Position numbers and translations under genes: made by a program. Shown piece by piece: positions 1-6,104 of a DNA stretch of 6,679 nt. The notes beneath the pieces are model-generated. The model had not been told where the DNA came from, made no database searches, and was given only the letters and a program-made list of their open reading frames with translations. This stretch comes from Planctomycetota bacterium. Lineage in GTDB: Bacteria > Planctomycetota > JAJSAM01. Where the stretch lies: NCBI GenBank assembly GCA_029932425.1, contig JAOZQC010000187.1, forward strand, positions 1-6,679. The letters are read 5' to 3'. Within the stretch, counting starts at the first letter, position 1; every line of letters starts with the position of its first letter.

Positions 1-42
1 CCGGACCCCGCGAAGGATCCCCCCGCTCCCTTCCCCGATCAT
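1..42 (-). CDS. Possible 5' end of a gene leaving the window (14 codons)
   Basis: An ATG at 42-40 opens a minus-strand frame that reads MIGEGSGGILRGVR and runs off the left edge. The codons are almost all G- or C-ending, as in the neighbouring genes. A GAGGG Shine-Dalgarno-like motif lies at 56-52, nine bases before the ATG. A weak -10-like hexamer, TACACT, lies further upstream at 122-117, with no convincing -35. Fourteen residues are too few to assign a family, so no function is proposed. The alternative is that this is chance, since short open frames are common at this base composition. Confidence 0.35.
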   Translation of the reverse strand, partial: MIGEGSGGILRGVR

Positions 43-142
43 CGATCGTCGCCCTCACCGCTCCCGGCACCGACATCCGTGTCCGCCGCGTTCCCGATCT
101 CGCCGCGTCCCGCGCAAGTGTACCGCTTCGGCGGGGTTGAGA

Positions 143-358
143 ATCCTCGGGATTCCCGGAAGCGAACACCCGGCGGCCGGAGGACGCCGTGGCGTAGGCC
201 CCGTCTTGTTTCGTTGTCACCCAGTGCCACCACCGGTACCCATCCCGCGGTTTCTCGAGGGTGCAGGCCATGCGCGTCTCGACATCCTCCGGGAGAAGGA
301 GGTCGAGGTGGACCGGCTCGGGCCGGCGGTCCTCGAGGCCCTGAGAGGAGCCCTCGTG
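143..358 (-). other. Coding-like frame without clear start or stop, possible gene remnant
   Basis: This stretch sits in the 370-base interval between the tRNA terminator and the left-edge gene, where no complete gene is visible. One minus-strand frame (codons starting at 358, 355, ...) has a coding-like base pattern: about 84% G/C at third positions against about 52% at second positions over the 64 codons from GAG GAC to GAG GAT. The translation looks protein-like, for example HLDLLLPEDVETRM and, after the Met at 271-269, GYRWWHWVTTKQDGAYATAS. The pattern breaks down below about 143, where second positions become very GC-rich. No start codon with a good ribosome site precedes the stretch; the only in-frame ATG is at 271-269, with a GGAGG about 15 bases upstream. 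It could be a decayed or frameshifted small gene, or a chance frame. I do not recognise the family. Outside it, 43-142 and 359-411 hold nothing I can support. Confidence 0.3.
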
Positions 359-411
359 CGGGCGGGGTCTCCGTTCCCGCGGCCGCGCCCCTCTCGGGGT
401 CCGAAAGGGAA

Positions 412-447
412 AGGGGGCCGCAAGCCCGCGGGCTCCTGCGACCCCCT
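412..447 (-). terminator. Strong hairpin terminator of the tRNA gene
   Basis: Bases 447-437 pair with 422-412 in an 11-bp stem that has a single G-U wobble. Inside it, 434-423 form a 12-base palindrome that can extend the helix. In the minus-strand transcript the stem is followed at 411-401 by a pyrimidine-rich tail reading TTCCCTTTCGG. The hairpin starts nine bases after the CCA end of the tRNA, so it most likely ends the tRNA transcript and may help define the 3' processing substrate. The T-run is interrupted by C's, so termination may be less sharp than with a pure T tract. Confidence 0.7.
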
Positions 448-456
448 GGTGTGTCC

Positions 457-532
457 TGGTAGCGGCGGCTGGACTTGAACCAGCGACCCGGGGCTTATGA
501 ATCCCCTGCTCTACCACCTGAGCTACGCCGCC
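457..532 (-). tRNA. tRNA-Met (anticodon CAT), CCA encoded
   Basis: A full 76-base cloverleaf is visible on the minus strand. The acceptor arm GGCGGCG pairs with CGCCGCT (G1-U72 wobble), followed by discriminator A and a genomically encoded CCA at 459-457. The D arm is GCTC/GAGC with an AGGTGGTA loop. The anticodon loop TTCATAA carries CAT. The T arm is GCTGG/CCAGC with loop TTCAAGT. The anticodon stem has four G-C pairs and an A31-G39 mismatch next to the loop. The D-arm layout and the A1-less, G-started acceptor fit an elongator rather than an initiator, since initiators lack the 1-72 pair and carry three G-C pairs beside the loop. A lysidine-modified tRNA-Ile2 also shows CAT in the gene and cannot be fully excluded; the T arm resembles that of enterobacterial Ile2. 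The gene has its own promoter and terminator and looks monocistronic. Confidence 0.93.
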
Positions 533-555
533 ACCGTGGTTCCCGGCGACGACCC

Positions 556-583
556 ATGGTAGAAACCGCGGGGACCCGGTCAA
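556..583 (-). promoter_or_regulatory. Sigma70-type promoter for tRNA-Met
   Basis: The minus strand shows a -35 hexamer TTGACC (583-578, five of six consensus bases) and a -10 hexamer TACCAT (561-556, four of six), separated by 16 bases. Transcription would begin near 549 and give a leader of about 17 bases before the tRNA 5' end at 532. The spacing and location are what a tRNA promoter needs. It lies within the 107-base gap after the upstream repeat-protein gene, which suggests the tRNA is transcribed independently. Confidence 0.55.
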
Positions 584-598
584 GTTCGATCGCCACCA

Positions 599-636
599 CC
601 GGCGGCCGCCCCGGAAGGCTCCTCCCCCGCCGCCGG
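599..636 (-). terminator. GC-rich inverted repeat after the repeat-protein gene
   Basis: An 8-bp perfect inverted repeat (599-606 and 629-636, CCGGCGGC/GCCGCCGG) with a 22-base loop begins four bases after the stop codon of the upstream repeat-protein gene. No T tract follows, so if it ends transcription it is a non-canonical site, or it only stabilises the mRNA 3' end. In such GC-rich DNA a chance repeat is quite possible. Confidence 0.3.
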
Positions 637-639
637 ATC

Positions 640-3096
640 TCACTTCCCCCCGAGGGCCTTGCGGAGGACCTCCAGCACCTTCTCGCGGCCTCCCTCCCCG
701 GAGGCCGGATCGTACTTCACGTCGATCCCGGTGATCTCCCGCACCAGGGCCAGCGCCGCCGCCAGGTCCCCGGGCTTCTTGCCGGACACCCACCGGAGCA
801 GGGCCGCGTGCGCCGCGGGGCCCAGCTTCTTCAGGGCCGCCGCCGCCTCCTTCCGGGCCGCGGCGTCTCCGCCGTCGAGCCGGGCCACGAGGTCGGCGGG
901 CGCCGGGGCCGGCGGCCCGCGCTTCGCGCGCGCCTCCCGGTCGATCGCCGCCGCCTGCTTGCCGTACTTCGGGTCCTCCAGGAGCGACTTCACGCCCTCG
1001 ATGGCCTCCGCGTACCGGCCGAGGGCCACGTCGGCGCGGGCCAGCTCCAGCCGGGCCCTCTCCTTGGCGCCGGGAGGCGCCTTCTCCAGGGCGAGCACCG
1101 GGGCGAGCACCTCCGCCACCCGCGCCGGGGCGCCCGTGAGGCGCAGGAGCCGGGCGAGGAGCAGCGGGCGCTCCACCCCCCCCACGTCCCCGGGAACCTG
1201 CCGCATCGCCTCCAGGGCCTTCGCGGGATCCCCCCGCGCGTCGAGACAGCGTGCCGCCAGGAACGCCAGCTCGCCCTTCACCCGCGGCGGCCACTCGAGG
1301 TCCTTCTTCGCGAGGACGAGCCCCGCGGCCTCCGCGCACCGCCCCGGCTTCCCCGCCTCGTACAGCGCCCGCACCAGCTCCACGGCCTCCCCCACCTGTC
1401 CCCGGGCCAGGAGGTCGGAGACGAGGTAGCTGCGGACGGTGGCCCTCCAGAACGCGTCCTCGCCCAGGAGCCCCGCCACCATCGGGATCGCGGCCGCGTG
1501 GCGGAGTTTCAAGAGGGAGAGGGCCGCCGCCGTCCTCACCCCCCCGTCCGCCTCGCCCTCCCCGAGACGCCCGCGGAGGAGGTCGATCACCTGGTCGGTG
1601 ACCTCCGGCGCGCGCCCGAGCTGGGTGGCGGCCACGAACCGCACGCTCCGCTCCGGGTCCCGGAGCCCCAGCTCGGCGAGGGCCCCCACCGCCGCCGGAT
1701 CCCCGACCTGCACCCCGATCAGGCCGATGGCGCTGGCCGCCTCCTCCCGCACCGCCTTCTCGGGATGCGAGCGCAGGAGCTCGCGGAGGGTGGGGATGCT
1801 CGAGAGCATCTTCGGGTACTTCTTCTTGAGGAGCAGGATCAGGCGCCGCACCACCTCGACGGACGGATCCCCCACCTTGAGCTTGTCCTGGATCCACTGG
1901 CCGATCCCGTCGTCGATCCTCTCGATGGCGTCCAGGATCTCGAGGCGGAACGCGGGGTTGCGGGAGCCGAGCATGTCGTAGCGACGGCTGAGCGCGCGCA
2001 CCGCCCTCGGATCCCGCATCTCGCCCAGGGCGGCCACCGCCGCCGAGCGGACCTCGGGCTCCGGACTGTCGAGGTGGTGGGTGATCGCCGCCAGCACCCG
2101 GCCCCGTCCGTCCTCGTCCAGGGCGGGCGCCAGGACCTTCACCGCCGCGAGAAGGGCCACCATCACGGGGATCGAGGTCTCCCGCTCCAGCCCCCCCAGG
2201 AGCGCCGCCGCCGCCTTCTTCCGGGCCTCCTCCGCACCCTCCTTCTCCCGCTCCTCGAAGGGATAGGTGGCGAGCCTCTCCGCCCCGAGCCGCCTCAGCT
2301 CCTCGCTCTCGCGGCAGCCGAGGTACAGGTCGATCACCCGTTCCAGGCGGGCATCGGGGAGCAGCGCCCGGGCGAACTGCTCGAGGAGACGCGCGACCTT
2401 GGGGTGGTCCTTCCGCCCCCGTGCCTCCCGCAGCAGATCGGTGAGGATCCGCTCGCGGCTCTTCCCCCGGTTCGCCTCCCACCACTTCTCGGCCTCGCCG
2501 GGGCCGGTGAAGCGGACGGGGACGACCAGGTACAGGGCGTCCCGGGCGGCCACGGACACGGCGTCCCGCGCCTCCTTCCACAGGGCGATGAGGGGGCCCA
2601 CCGCGTCGAGGGAGAGGGTCTCCCCCATGAGGGTCACGGCGAGCGCGCGCCGCGACCCCTCCATCTCCTCGTCCCGAGCCAGCCGGGCCAGAGCGAGGAT
2701 CAGGGCCGGGCTCCGCGCGATCCGAAACGCGTCCCGGGCCCGGAGCCCCAGCTCGCTCCGCCCCTCCGCCGCCACCAGGTCGAGAACGGAGGGGAGGAGG
2801 CCCGCCTCCGGATCCGCGAGGGCGCCGGTGATCACGGCCAGGCGCAGCTCCCGGGGCCGGGAGGGGTTCTGGAGGATCCGGGCCAGGCCCCTCCGGGCCT
2901 CGGCGTCGCGGGAGGCGAGCAGCCGCATCACCACCTGGGCCCGGTAGGAGAGGGGCCTGGTCTCGTCGGAGAGCTGTTCGAGAAGCCCGGCCGCGGGGGA
3001 GGAAGGCTCCTCTCCGGCGGCGGAGGAAACCGCGGTGAGGGCGAGGAGAATCGGGAGGAGAAGGAGACCGATGAGAAGGAGACCTCGAGACTTCAT
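640..3096 (-). CDS. Secreted HEAT/TPR-like helical repeat protein, 818 aa
   Basis: The function is unknown; the fold is probably an exported alpha-solenoid scaffold. The start is the ATG at 3096, preceded by an AGAGGG Shine-Dalgarno with a short spacer. It begins exactly at a signal peptide: basic KSR, then a hydrophobic stretch to about residue 23, then Ser/Ala residues with likely cleavage near SSAAGE at 25-29. The same frame stays open further upstream, but that part is Arg/Pro/Gly-rich shadow of the gene before it. Residues 30-330 are helical pairs that include a Trp-Trp-Glu-Ala-Asn element at 205-209. Clear HEAT-type repeats fall around 335-540, for example PEVRSAAVAALGEMRDPRAV and KAVREEAASAIGLIG. 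TPR-like helices follow at about 605-705 (ARCLDARGDPAKALEAM, ADVALGRYAEAIEG). A last domain (about 733-818) has another HEAT-like helix and a TGIDVKYDP element. I see no catalytic motif. It probably sits in the periplasm or cell envelope and binds protein partners. It has its own promoter and is separated from the operon upstream by 137 bases. Confidence 0.9.
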   Translation of the reverse strand: MKSRGLLLIGLLLLPILLALTAVSSAAGEEPSSPAAGLLEQLSDETRPLSYRAQVVMRLLASRDAEARRGLARILQNPSRPRELRLAVITGALADPEAGLLPSVLDLVAAEGRSELGLRARDAFRIARSPALILALARLARDEEMEGSRRALAVTLMGETLSLDAVGPLIALWKEARDAVSVAARDALYLVVPVRFTGPGEAEKWWEANRGKSRERILTDLLREARGRKDHPKVARLLEQFARALLPDARLERVIDLYLGCRESEELRRLGAERLATYPFEEREKEGAEEARKKAAAALLGGLERETSIPVMVALLAAVKVLAPALDEDGRGRVLAAITHHLDSPEPEVRSAAVAALGEMRDPRAVRALSRRYDMLGSRNPAFRLEILDAIERIDDGIGQWIQDKLKVGDPSVEVVRRLILLLKKKYPKMLSSIPTLRELLRSHPEKAVREEAASAIGLIGVQVGDPAAVGALAELGLRDPERSVRFVAATQLGRAPEVTDQVIDLLRGRLGEGEADGGVRTAAALSLLKLRHAAAIPMVAGLLGEDAFWRATVRSYLVSDLLARGQVGEAVELVRALYEAGKPGRCAEAAGLVLAKKDLEWPPRVKGELAFLAARCLDARGDPAKALEAMRQVPGDVGGVERPLLLARLLRLTGAPARVAEVLAPVLALEKAPPGAKERARLELARADVALGRYAEAIEGVKSLLEDPKYGKQAAAIDREARAKRGPPAPAPADLVARLDGGDAAARKEAAAALKKLGPAAHAALLRWVSGKKPGDLAAALALVREITGIDVKYDPASGEGGREKVLEVLRKALGGK

Positions 3097-3144
3097 GTTC
3101 CCTCTGCCGGGCGGCGGGCGGCCGACGAAGAAGATCCGCGCCGG

Positions 3145-3153
3145 ATTGTAGCA
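3145..3153 (-). promoter_or_regulatory. Extended -10 promoter of the repeat-protein gene
   Basis: The minus strand reads TGCTACAAT, which is an extended -10 element (TG, one base, then TACAAT with five of six consensus bases). No TTGACA-like -35 is found at normal spacing, and the TG extension can compensate for that. Transcription would start near 3138, leaving a leader of about 40 bases that includes the AGAGGG ribosome site. The element stands out as AT-containing in an otherwise G/C-dominated gap. Confidence 0.5.
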
Positions 3154-3184
3154 CGCCCGCCGAGAACCCGCCCCATTCACGCGC

Positions 3185-3205
3185 GGGCCCGCTCCCCCCG
3201 GGCCC
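3185..3205 (-). terminator. Hairpin after the aroDEK operon
   Basis: A perfect 7-bp stem (3205-3199 with 3191-3185, GGGCCCG/CGGGCCC) closes a 7-base loop, 28 bases after the aroDEK stop codon. It is all G-C and has no T tract downstream, so it is at best a non-canonical terminator or an mRNA-end stabiliser. Its place between the operon end and the extended -10 promoter of the next gene makes a boundary role plausible. Confidence 0.4.
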
Positions 3206-3233
3206 CGGCGGGACGGGGGAAGACGGATCCGGG

Positions 3234-5183
3234 TCAGGAGCGCAGGGCCCTCTCGAGCTCCTCCGCCACCTCCTCCGGGGGGCCGCGACCGGAGTCGATC
3301 TCCAGGTCCGCGAGGGATTCCCAGACCGGGCGCCGGCGCGCGAGGAGCTCCCCGATCTCCCGCTCGGGCGGCTTCCCGGTGAGCGACGGTCGATCCGAAC
3401 CCCGGATGCGCTCCGCGAGCACCTCCTCCGCCGCCGCCAGGAGGACCACCCGGGGCCGGAAACGGGCCACCAGTTCCCGGGCCCGGGGGGAGTCCAGCGC
3501 CCCGCCGCCCACCGCCAGGACGAGACCGGGCCTGAGCAGCGCCCGCTCGAGCTCCCGGCGCTCCCGCTCCCGGAACCCCGCTTCCCCCTCCTCCCGGAAG
3601 AGATCGGGGATGCTCCGGCCTGCCTCCCTCTCGATCTCGGCGTCGAGGTCGAGGAAGGGGCGGCCGAGCCGGGCGGAGAGGAGGCGGCCCACGGTGGTCT
3701 TCCCCGCCCCCCGCATCCCCACCAGCATCACCGTCCTCCGCGCCTCGAGCGCCCGGACCCCCTCCTCCCGGAGCCCCGGGGGGACCGCTCCTCCGAACCA
3801 GATCTCGATCTGGCGCGCTCCCTGCCGGGCGAGCATCTCGATCCCGGGAACCACCCGGCAGCCCTTCTCCCCGGCCTCCCGGAGGAGACGGGTCTCGAGG
3901 GGGTTGTAGACGGCGTCGAAGACCACGTGCTTCGGCCGCAGGAACTCCGCGGGGACGGGGGTCTCGTGGCACCGCGGCCATTGCCCCACCGGTGTGGCGT
4001 TGACCACGAGGTCCACCTCCTCGGGGTCCAGCTCCGCCAGCGACCCCGTGCGGGCTCCCACCTCCCGGGCCAGGCGGTCGGCCCTCCGCCGCGTGCGGTT
4101 GACGATCGTCAGGCGGGCTCCGGCCTCCGCGAGCCCCAGGGCGAGGGCGCGGGCGGCTCCGCCCGCGCCGAGGAGCACGGCGTGCAGGCCGTCGAGGGAG
4201 GGAAGCACGGCGTGCAGCGCGTCCAGGGCTCCCCCGAGGTCCGTGTTGTCCCCCACCAGCCGGTCCCCGCGGCGGACCACGGTGTTCACCGCCCCCACCC
4301 TTTCCGCGTCCCCCGCCAGGGCGTGGAGCAGGGGGATCACCGTCTCCTTCAGGGGGATCGTCACCGCCGCTCCCACCGCCTCCAGCTCTCCCAGGGCGGC
4401 GAGGACGGGCCCGGGGTCCTCCGCCTCGAAGGGGACGTAGAGAGCGGGGATCGACGCGCGGGCGAAGGCGCGGTTCATCATCCGGGGGCTCACGCTGTGG
4501 TCGAGGTTCCCTCCCAGGAGCAGGATCACGGAGGCGGAGGAGAGATCCCGGTCCAGGCGGTAGTCCGTGACGAGGGACCGGAGCGTGGGCTGGCCTGGCG
4601 CCGCGGCCGCCCCCGCGGAGCCGTACACGATGGCGGATCCGAAGCGCGCGGCCAGGATCCGCCCCGGCCGTCCCGCCCGGCCCAGGGGATGGGCGGCGAG
4701 CGGGAAGTCCGCCCCGCGGAGGGCGCGGAGGAGCCGGAGCACGTCCTCCGGTCCCCGGGCCGCGGTCACCAGCTTGGCCACCGCCGCTCCCCGGTCCCGG
4801 AGCCTCGCGAGGAGGGCCTCGAGATCGCGGGGAGTGCCCTCGAAGTCGTGGTGGGAGACGATGCGCTTCGCGGGCCCGGCGTCGAACCGGTCCGCCGCCC
4901 GGAGCTCGATGTCGACCCAGGCCGCCCCGGCGTCGACCCCGCGGCGGAGCAGGGCCAGCCGTTCCTTCTCCGTCCCGCGGAAGAGTCCTCCGTCCTCCTC
5001 CGCGCGACAGGTGACGATCACCGGCCGGGGGGCCATCGCCACCAGCGCCTCGGGCTCCGGGCGGGGCAGGGCGTCCAGGCGGATCTCCAGGAGATCCGCG
5101 AAGGGAGCGGCCCGGAGCATGGCGACCCGGGCCTCCTCGAAGCCGGTCTCGAAGACGGTGGCGCAGAGAAGCGGCCGGCTCAC
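3234..5183 (-). CDS. aroDEK: Trifunctional shikimate enzyme: AroD-AroE-AroK fusion, 649 aa
   Basis: One chain holds three consecutive cytoplasmic steps from 3-dehydroquinate to shikimate 3-phosphate. Residues 1-212 are type I 3-dehydroquinate dehydratase: EIRLD (33-37), TCR at 58-60, VDIEL (90-94), catalytic His112 in SHHDF, Schiff-base Lys137 in VAKL, substrate-carboxylate Arg175, and APGQ at 195-198. Residues 217-480 are NADP-dependent shikimate dehydrogenase: HSVSP (229-233), VTIPLK with Lys279, GAVNT at 297-301, DNTD ending in Asp315, dinucleotide loop GAGGAAR (339-345), NRTRR (362-366) favouring NADP, and Gln454 in the final helix. Residues 485-649 are shikimate kinase: Walker A GMRGAGKT (489-496), DLDAEIE (512-518), FRERE with Arg538, VGGGA (558-562), and lid RPSL (598-601). 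No key residue is missing. The GTG start at 5183 overlaps the ispE stop as GTGA and places Met1 just before the first beta strand. An upstream in-frame alternative adds only Gly/Pro-rich residues. AroD-AroE fusions are known; the added C-terminal kinase is the unusual part. Confidence 0.96.
   Translation of the reverse strand: MSRPLLCATVFETGFEEARVAMLRAAPFADLLEIRLDALPRPEPEALVAMAPRPVIVTCRAEEDGGLFRGTEKERLALLRRGVDAGAAWVDIELRAADRFDAGPAKRIVSHHDFEGTPRDLEALLARLRDRGAAVAKLVTAARGPEDVLRLLRALRGADFPLAAHPLGRAGRPGRILAARFGSAIVYGSAGAAAAPGQPTLRSLVTDYRLDRDLSSASVILLLGGNLDHSVSPRMMNRAFARASIPALYVPFEAEDPGPVLAALGELEAVGAAVTIPLKETVIPLLHALAGDAERVGAVNTVVRRGDRLVGDNTDLGGALDALHAVLPSLDGLHAVLLGAGGAARALALGLAEAGARLTIVNRTRRRADRLAREVGARTGSLAELDPEEVDLVVNATPVGQWPRCHETPVPAEFLRPKHVVFDAVYNPLETRLLREAGEKGCRVVPGIEMLARQGARQIEIWFGGAVPPGLREEGVRALEARRTVMLVGMRGAGKTTVGRLLSARLGRPFLDLDAEIEREAGRSIPDLFREEGEAGFRERERRELERALLRPGLVLAVGGGALDSPRARELVARFRPRVVLLAAAEEVLAERIRGSDRPSLTGKPPEREIGELLARRRPVWESLADLEIDSGRGPPEEVAEELERALRS
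3726..3739 (-). promoter_or_regulatory. Internal ribosome site and ATG at the AroK domain
   Basis: Inside the fusion gene, GGAGG at 3739-3735 is followed after six bases by an in-frame ATG at 3728-3726 (Met486). This Met starts the first beta strand of the kinase domain (MLVGMRGAGKT), so initiation here would give a complete free shikimate kinase of 164 residues. The spacing is near ideal, but GGAGG also arises easily from GAG/AGG codons in this genome. Confidence 0.35.
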
Positions 5184-6103
5184 GACGCCCCCCCCGGGGC
5201 CGGGTGGCCCACGGCCGCCGCCCGCACCATCCCCTGCGCGTTCCACCTCCGGGCCACCTCCCTCGCGCGTTCCTCCCCCGCCACCGCCGCGAAGAACGTG
5301 CTCCCGGCCCCGGAGAGAAGGAGCGGTTCCTCCGGGGCGAGCGCCGCGGCCAGCGCCTCCCGGATCCCCGCGAGACGGGGCTCCACGCGGAGCGCCGCCT
5401 CCTCCAGCCGGTTCCCGAGGAAGGGGCCGAGCGCCGCGAGTTCCGCCCCCGGGAGCCGCCGCAAGAGCTCCTCCGGCGAGCGCGGCCGGGAGGGCGCGCG
5501 CACCGCCTCGTACACGGCCCCCGTGGCCACCCCGAAGGGGGGCGTTCCCAGGACGAGGTGCCCGGGACGAGGCCCCCGCACGAAGGCCACGCTCTCCCCC
5601 CGGCCCCGGGCGAGGGCGGTGCCGCCCCCGGGATCCTCCCCCCCCGCGTCGCGCCCGGCCAGGAGCGCGAGGAGGAAGAACGGGACGTCGGAACCCACCG
5701 CCGCGGCGGCGGGCAGGAGATCCTCCCCGGAGAGGTCCGGTCGAAAGAGGTCCCGCAGAGCCACCAGCGTCCCCGCGGCGTCGCTCGACCCGCCGCCCAG
5801 GCCCCCCGCCGCCGGGATCCGCTTTCGCAGGCGGATCCCCACCCCCTCCTCCCGCCCGAACCGCGCCGAGAAGGTCTCCGCCGCCCGGACCACCAGGTTC
5901 CCGCGCCCCGCGGGGAGATCCGCCCCCTCCACCTCGAGCCGGATCCCCCCGCCTCCCCGCTCCGCCTCGAGGGTGTCGGAGAGCGCCACCGTCCGGAGCA
6001 CGGTGCGCACCTCGTGGAAGCCGTCGGGACGCCGGGAGATCACCTCGAGGAAGAGGTTCACCTTGGCGGGGCAGGCGACGCGGATCCGGCTCCCGCCGTC
6101 CAT
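5180..6103 (-). CDS. ispE: 4-diphosphocytidyl-2-C-methyl-D-erythritol kinase
   Basis: IspE phosphorylates 4-diphosphocytidyl-2-C-methyl-D-erythritol at the 2-hydroxyl with ATP, the fourth step of the MEP isoprenoid route, in the cytoplasm. The 307 residues show the GHMP-kinase pattern. There is an N-terminal CPAKVNLFLEV with the expected catalytic Lys14, DGFHEVRTV (27-35), an ATP-binding Gly/Ser loop PAAGGLGGGSSDAAG (97-111), GSDVPFF with the expected catalytic Asp139, GGTALARGRGE (160-170), and the C-terminal LLSGAGSTFFA loop (262-272). Between SDVPFF and GGTALARGRGE about 15 extra residues (LALLAGRDAGGEDPG) appear where most family members have only a few. The start is the ATG one base after the panD stop, with only weak Shine-Dalgarno sequence (GGAT), so translation is probably coupled to panD. 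Its stop overlaps the aroDEK start as GTGA. MEP-pathway genes are expected in most bacteria. Confidence 0.96.
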   Translation of the reverse strand: MDGGSRIRVACPAKVNLFLEVISRRPDGFHEVRTVLRTVALSDTLEAERGGGGIRLEVEGADLPAGRGNLVVRAAETFSARFGREEGVGIRLRKRIPAAGGLGGGSSDAAGTLVALRDLFRPDLSGEDLLPAAAAVGSDVPFFLLALLAGRDAGGEDPGGGTALARGRGESVAFVRGPRPGHLVLGTPPFGVATGAVYEAVRAPSRPRSPEELLRRLPGAELAALGPFLGNRLEEAALRVEPRLAGIREALAAALAPEEPLLLSGAGSTFFAAVAGEERAREVARRWNAQGMVRAAAVGHPAPGGAS

Positions 6104-6104
6104 G

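Noticed and set aside
79..478. Plus-strand open frames in the left-end region.
   Set aside because: Their translations are Arg/Pro/Gly-rich, the codon-position bias does not support coding, and they run into the tRNA gene on the other strand.
475..3909. Very long plus-strand open frame opposite the repeat-protein gene and the AroK/AroE part of the fusion.
   Set aside because: Its translation is low-complexity Arg/Pro/Gly/Glu-rich with no domain, it runs through the tRNA and the intergenic gap, and it is antisense to genes with clear motifs. Long antisense frames are expected at this GC content.
3097..3981. Upstream in-frame extension of the repeat-protein gene, up to 295 residues.
   Set aside because: It overlaps the 3' part of aroDEK in another frame, is Pro/Gly/Arg-rich, and the internal ATG at 3096 has a ribosome site and directly begins a signal peptide.
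5184..5246. 21-residue N-terminal extension of the AroDEK protein.
   Set aside because: It is Gly/Pro-rich, lies inside the ispE coding end, and the GTG at 5183 overlapping the ispE stop fits both the operon layout and the start of the AroD fold.
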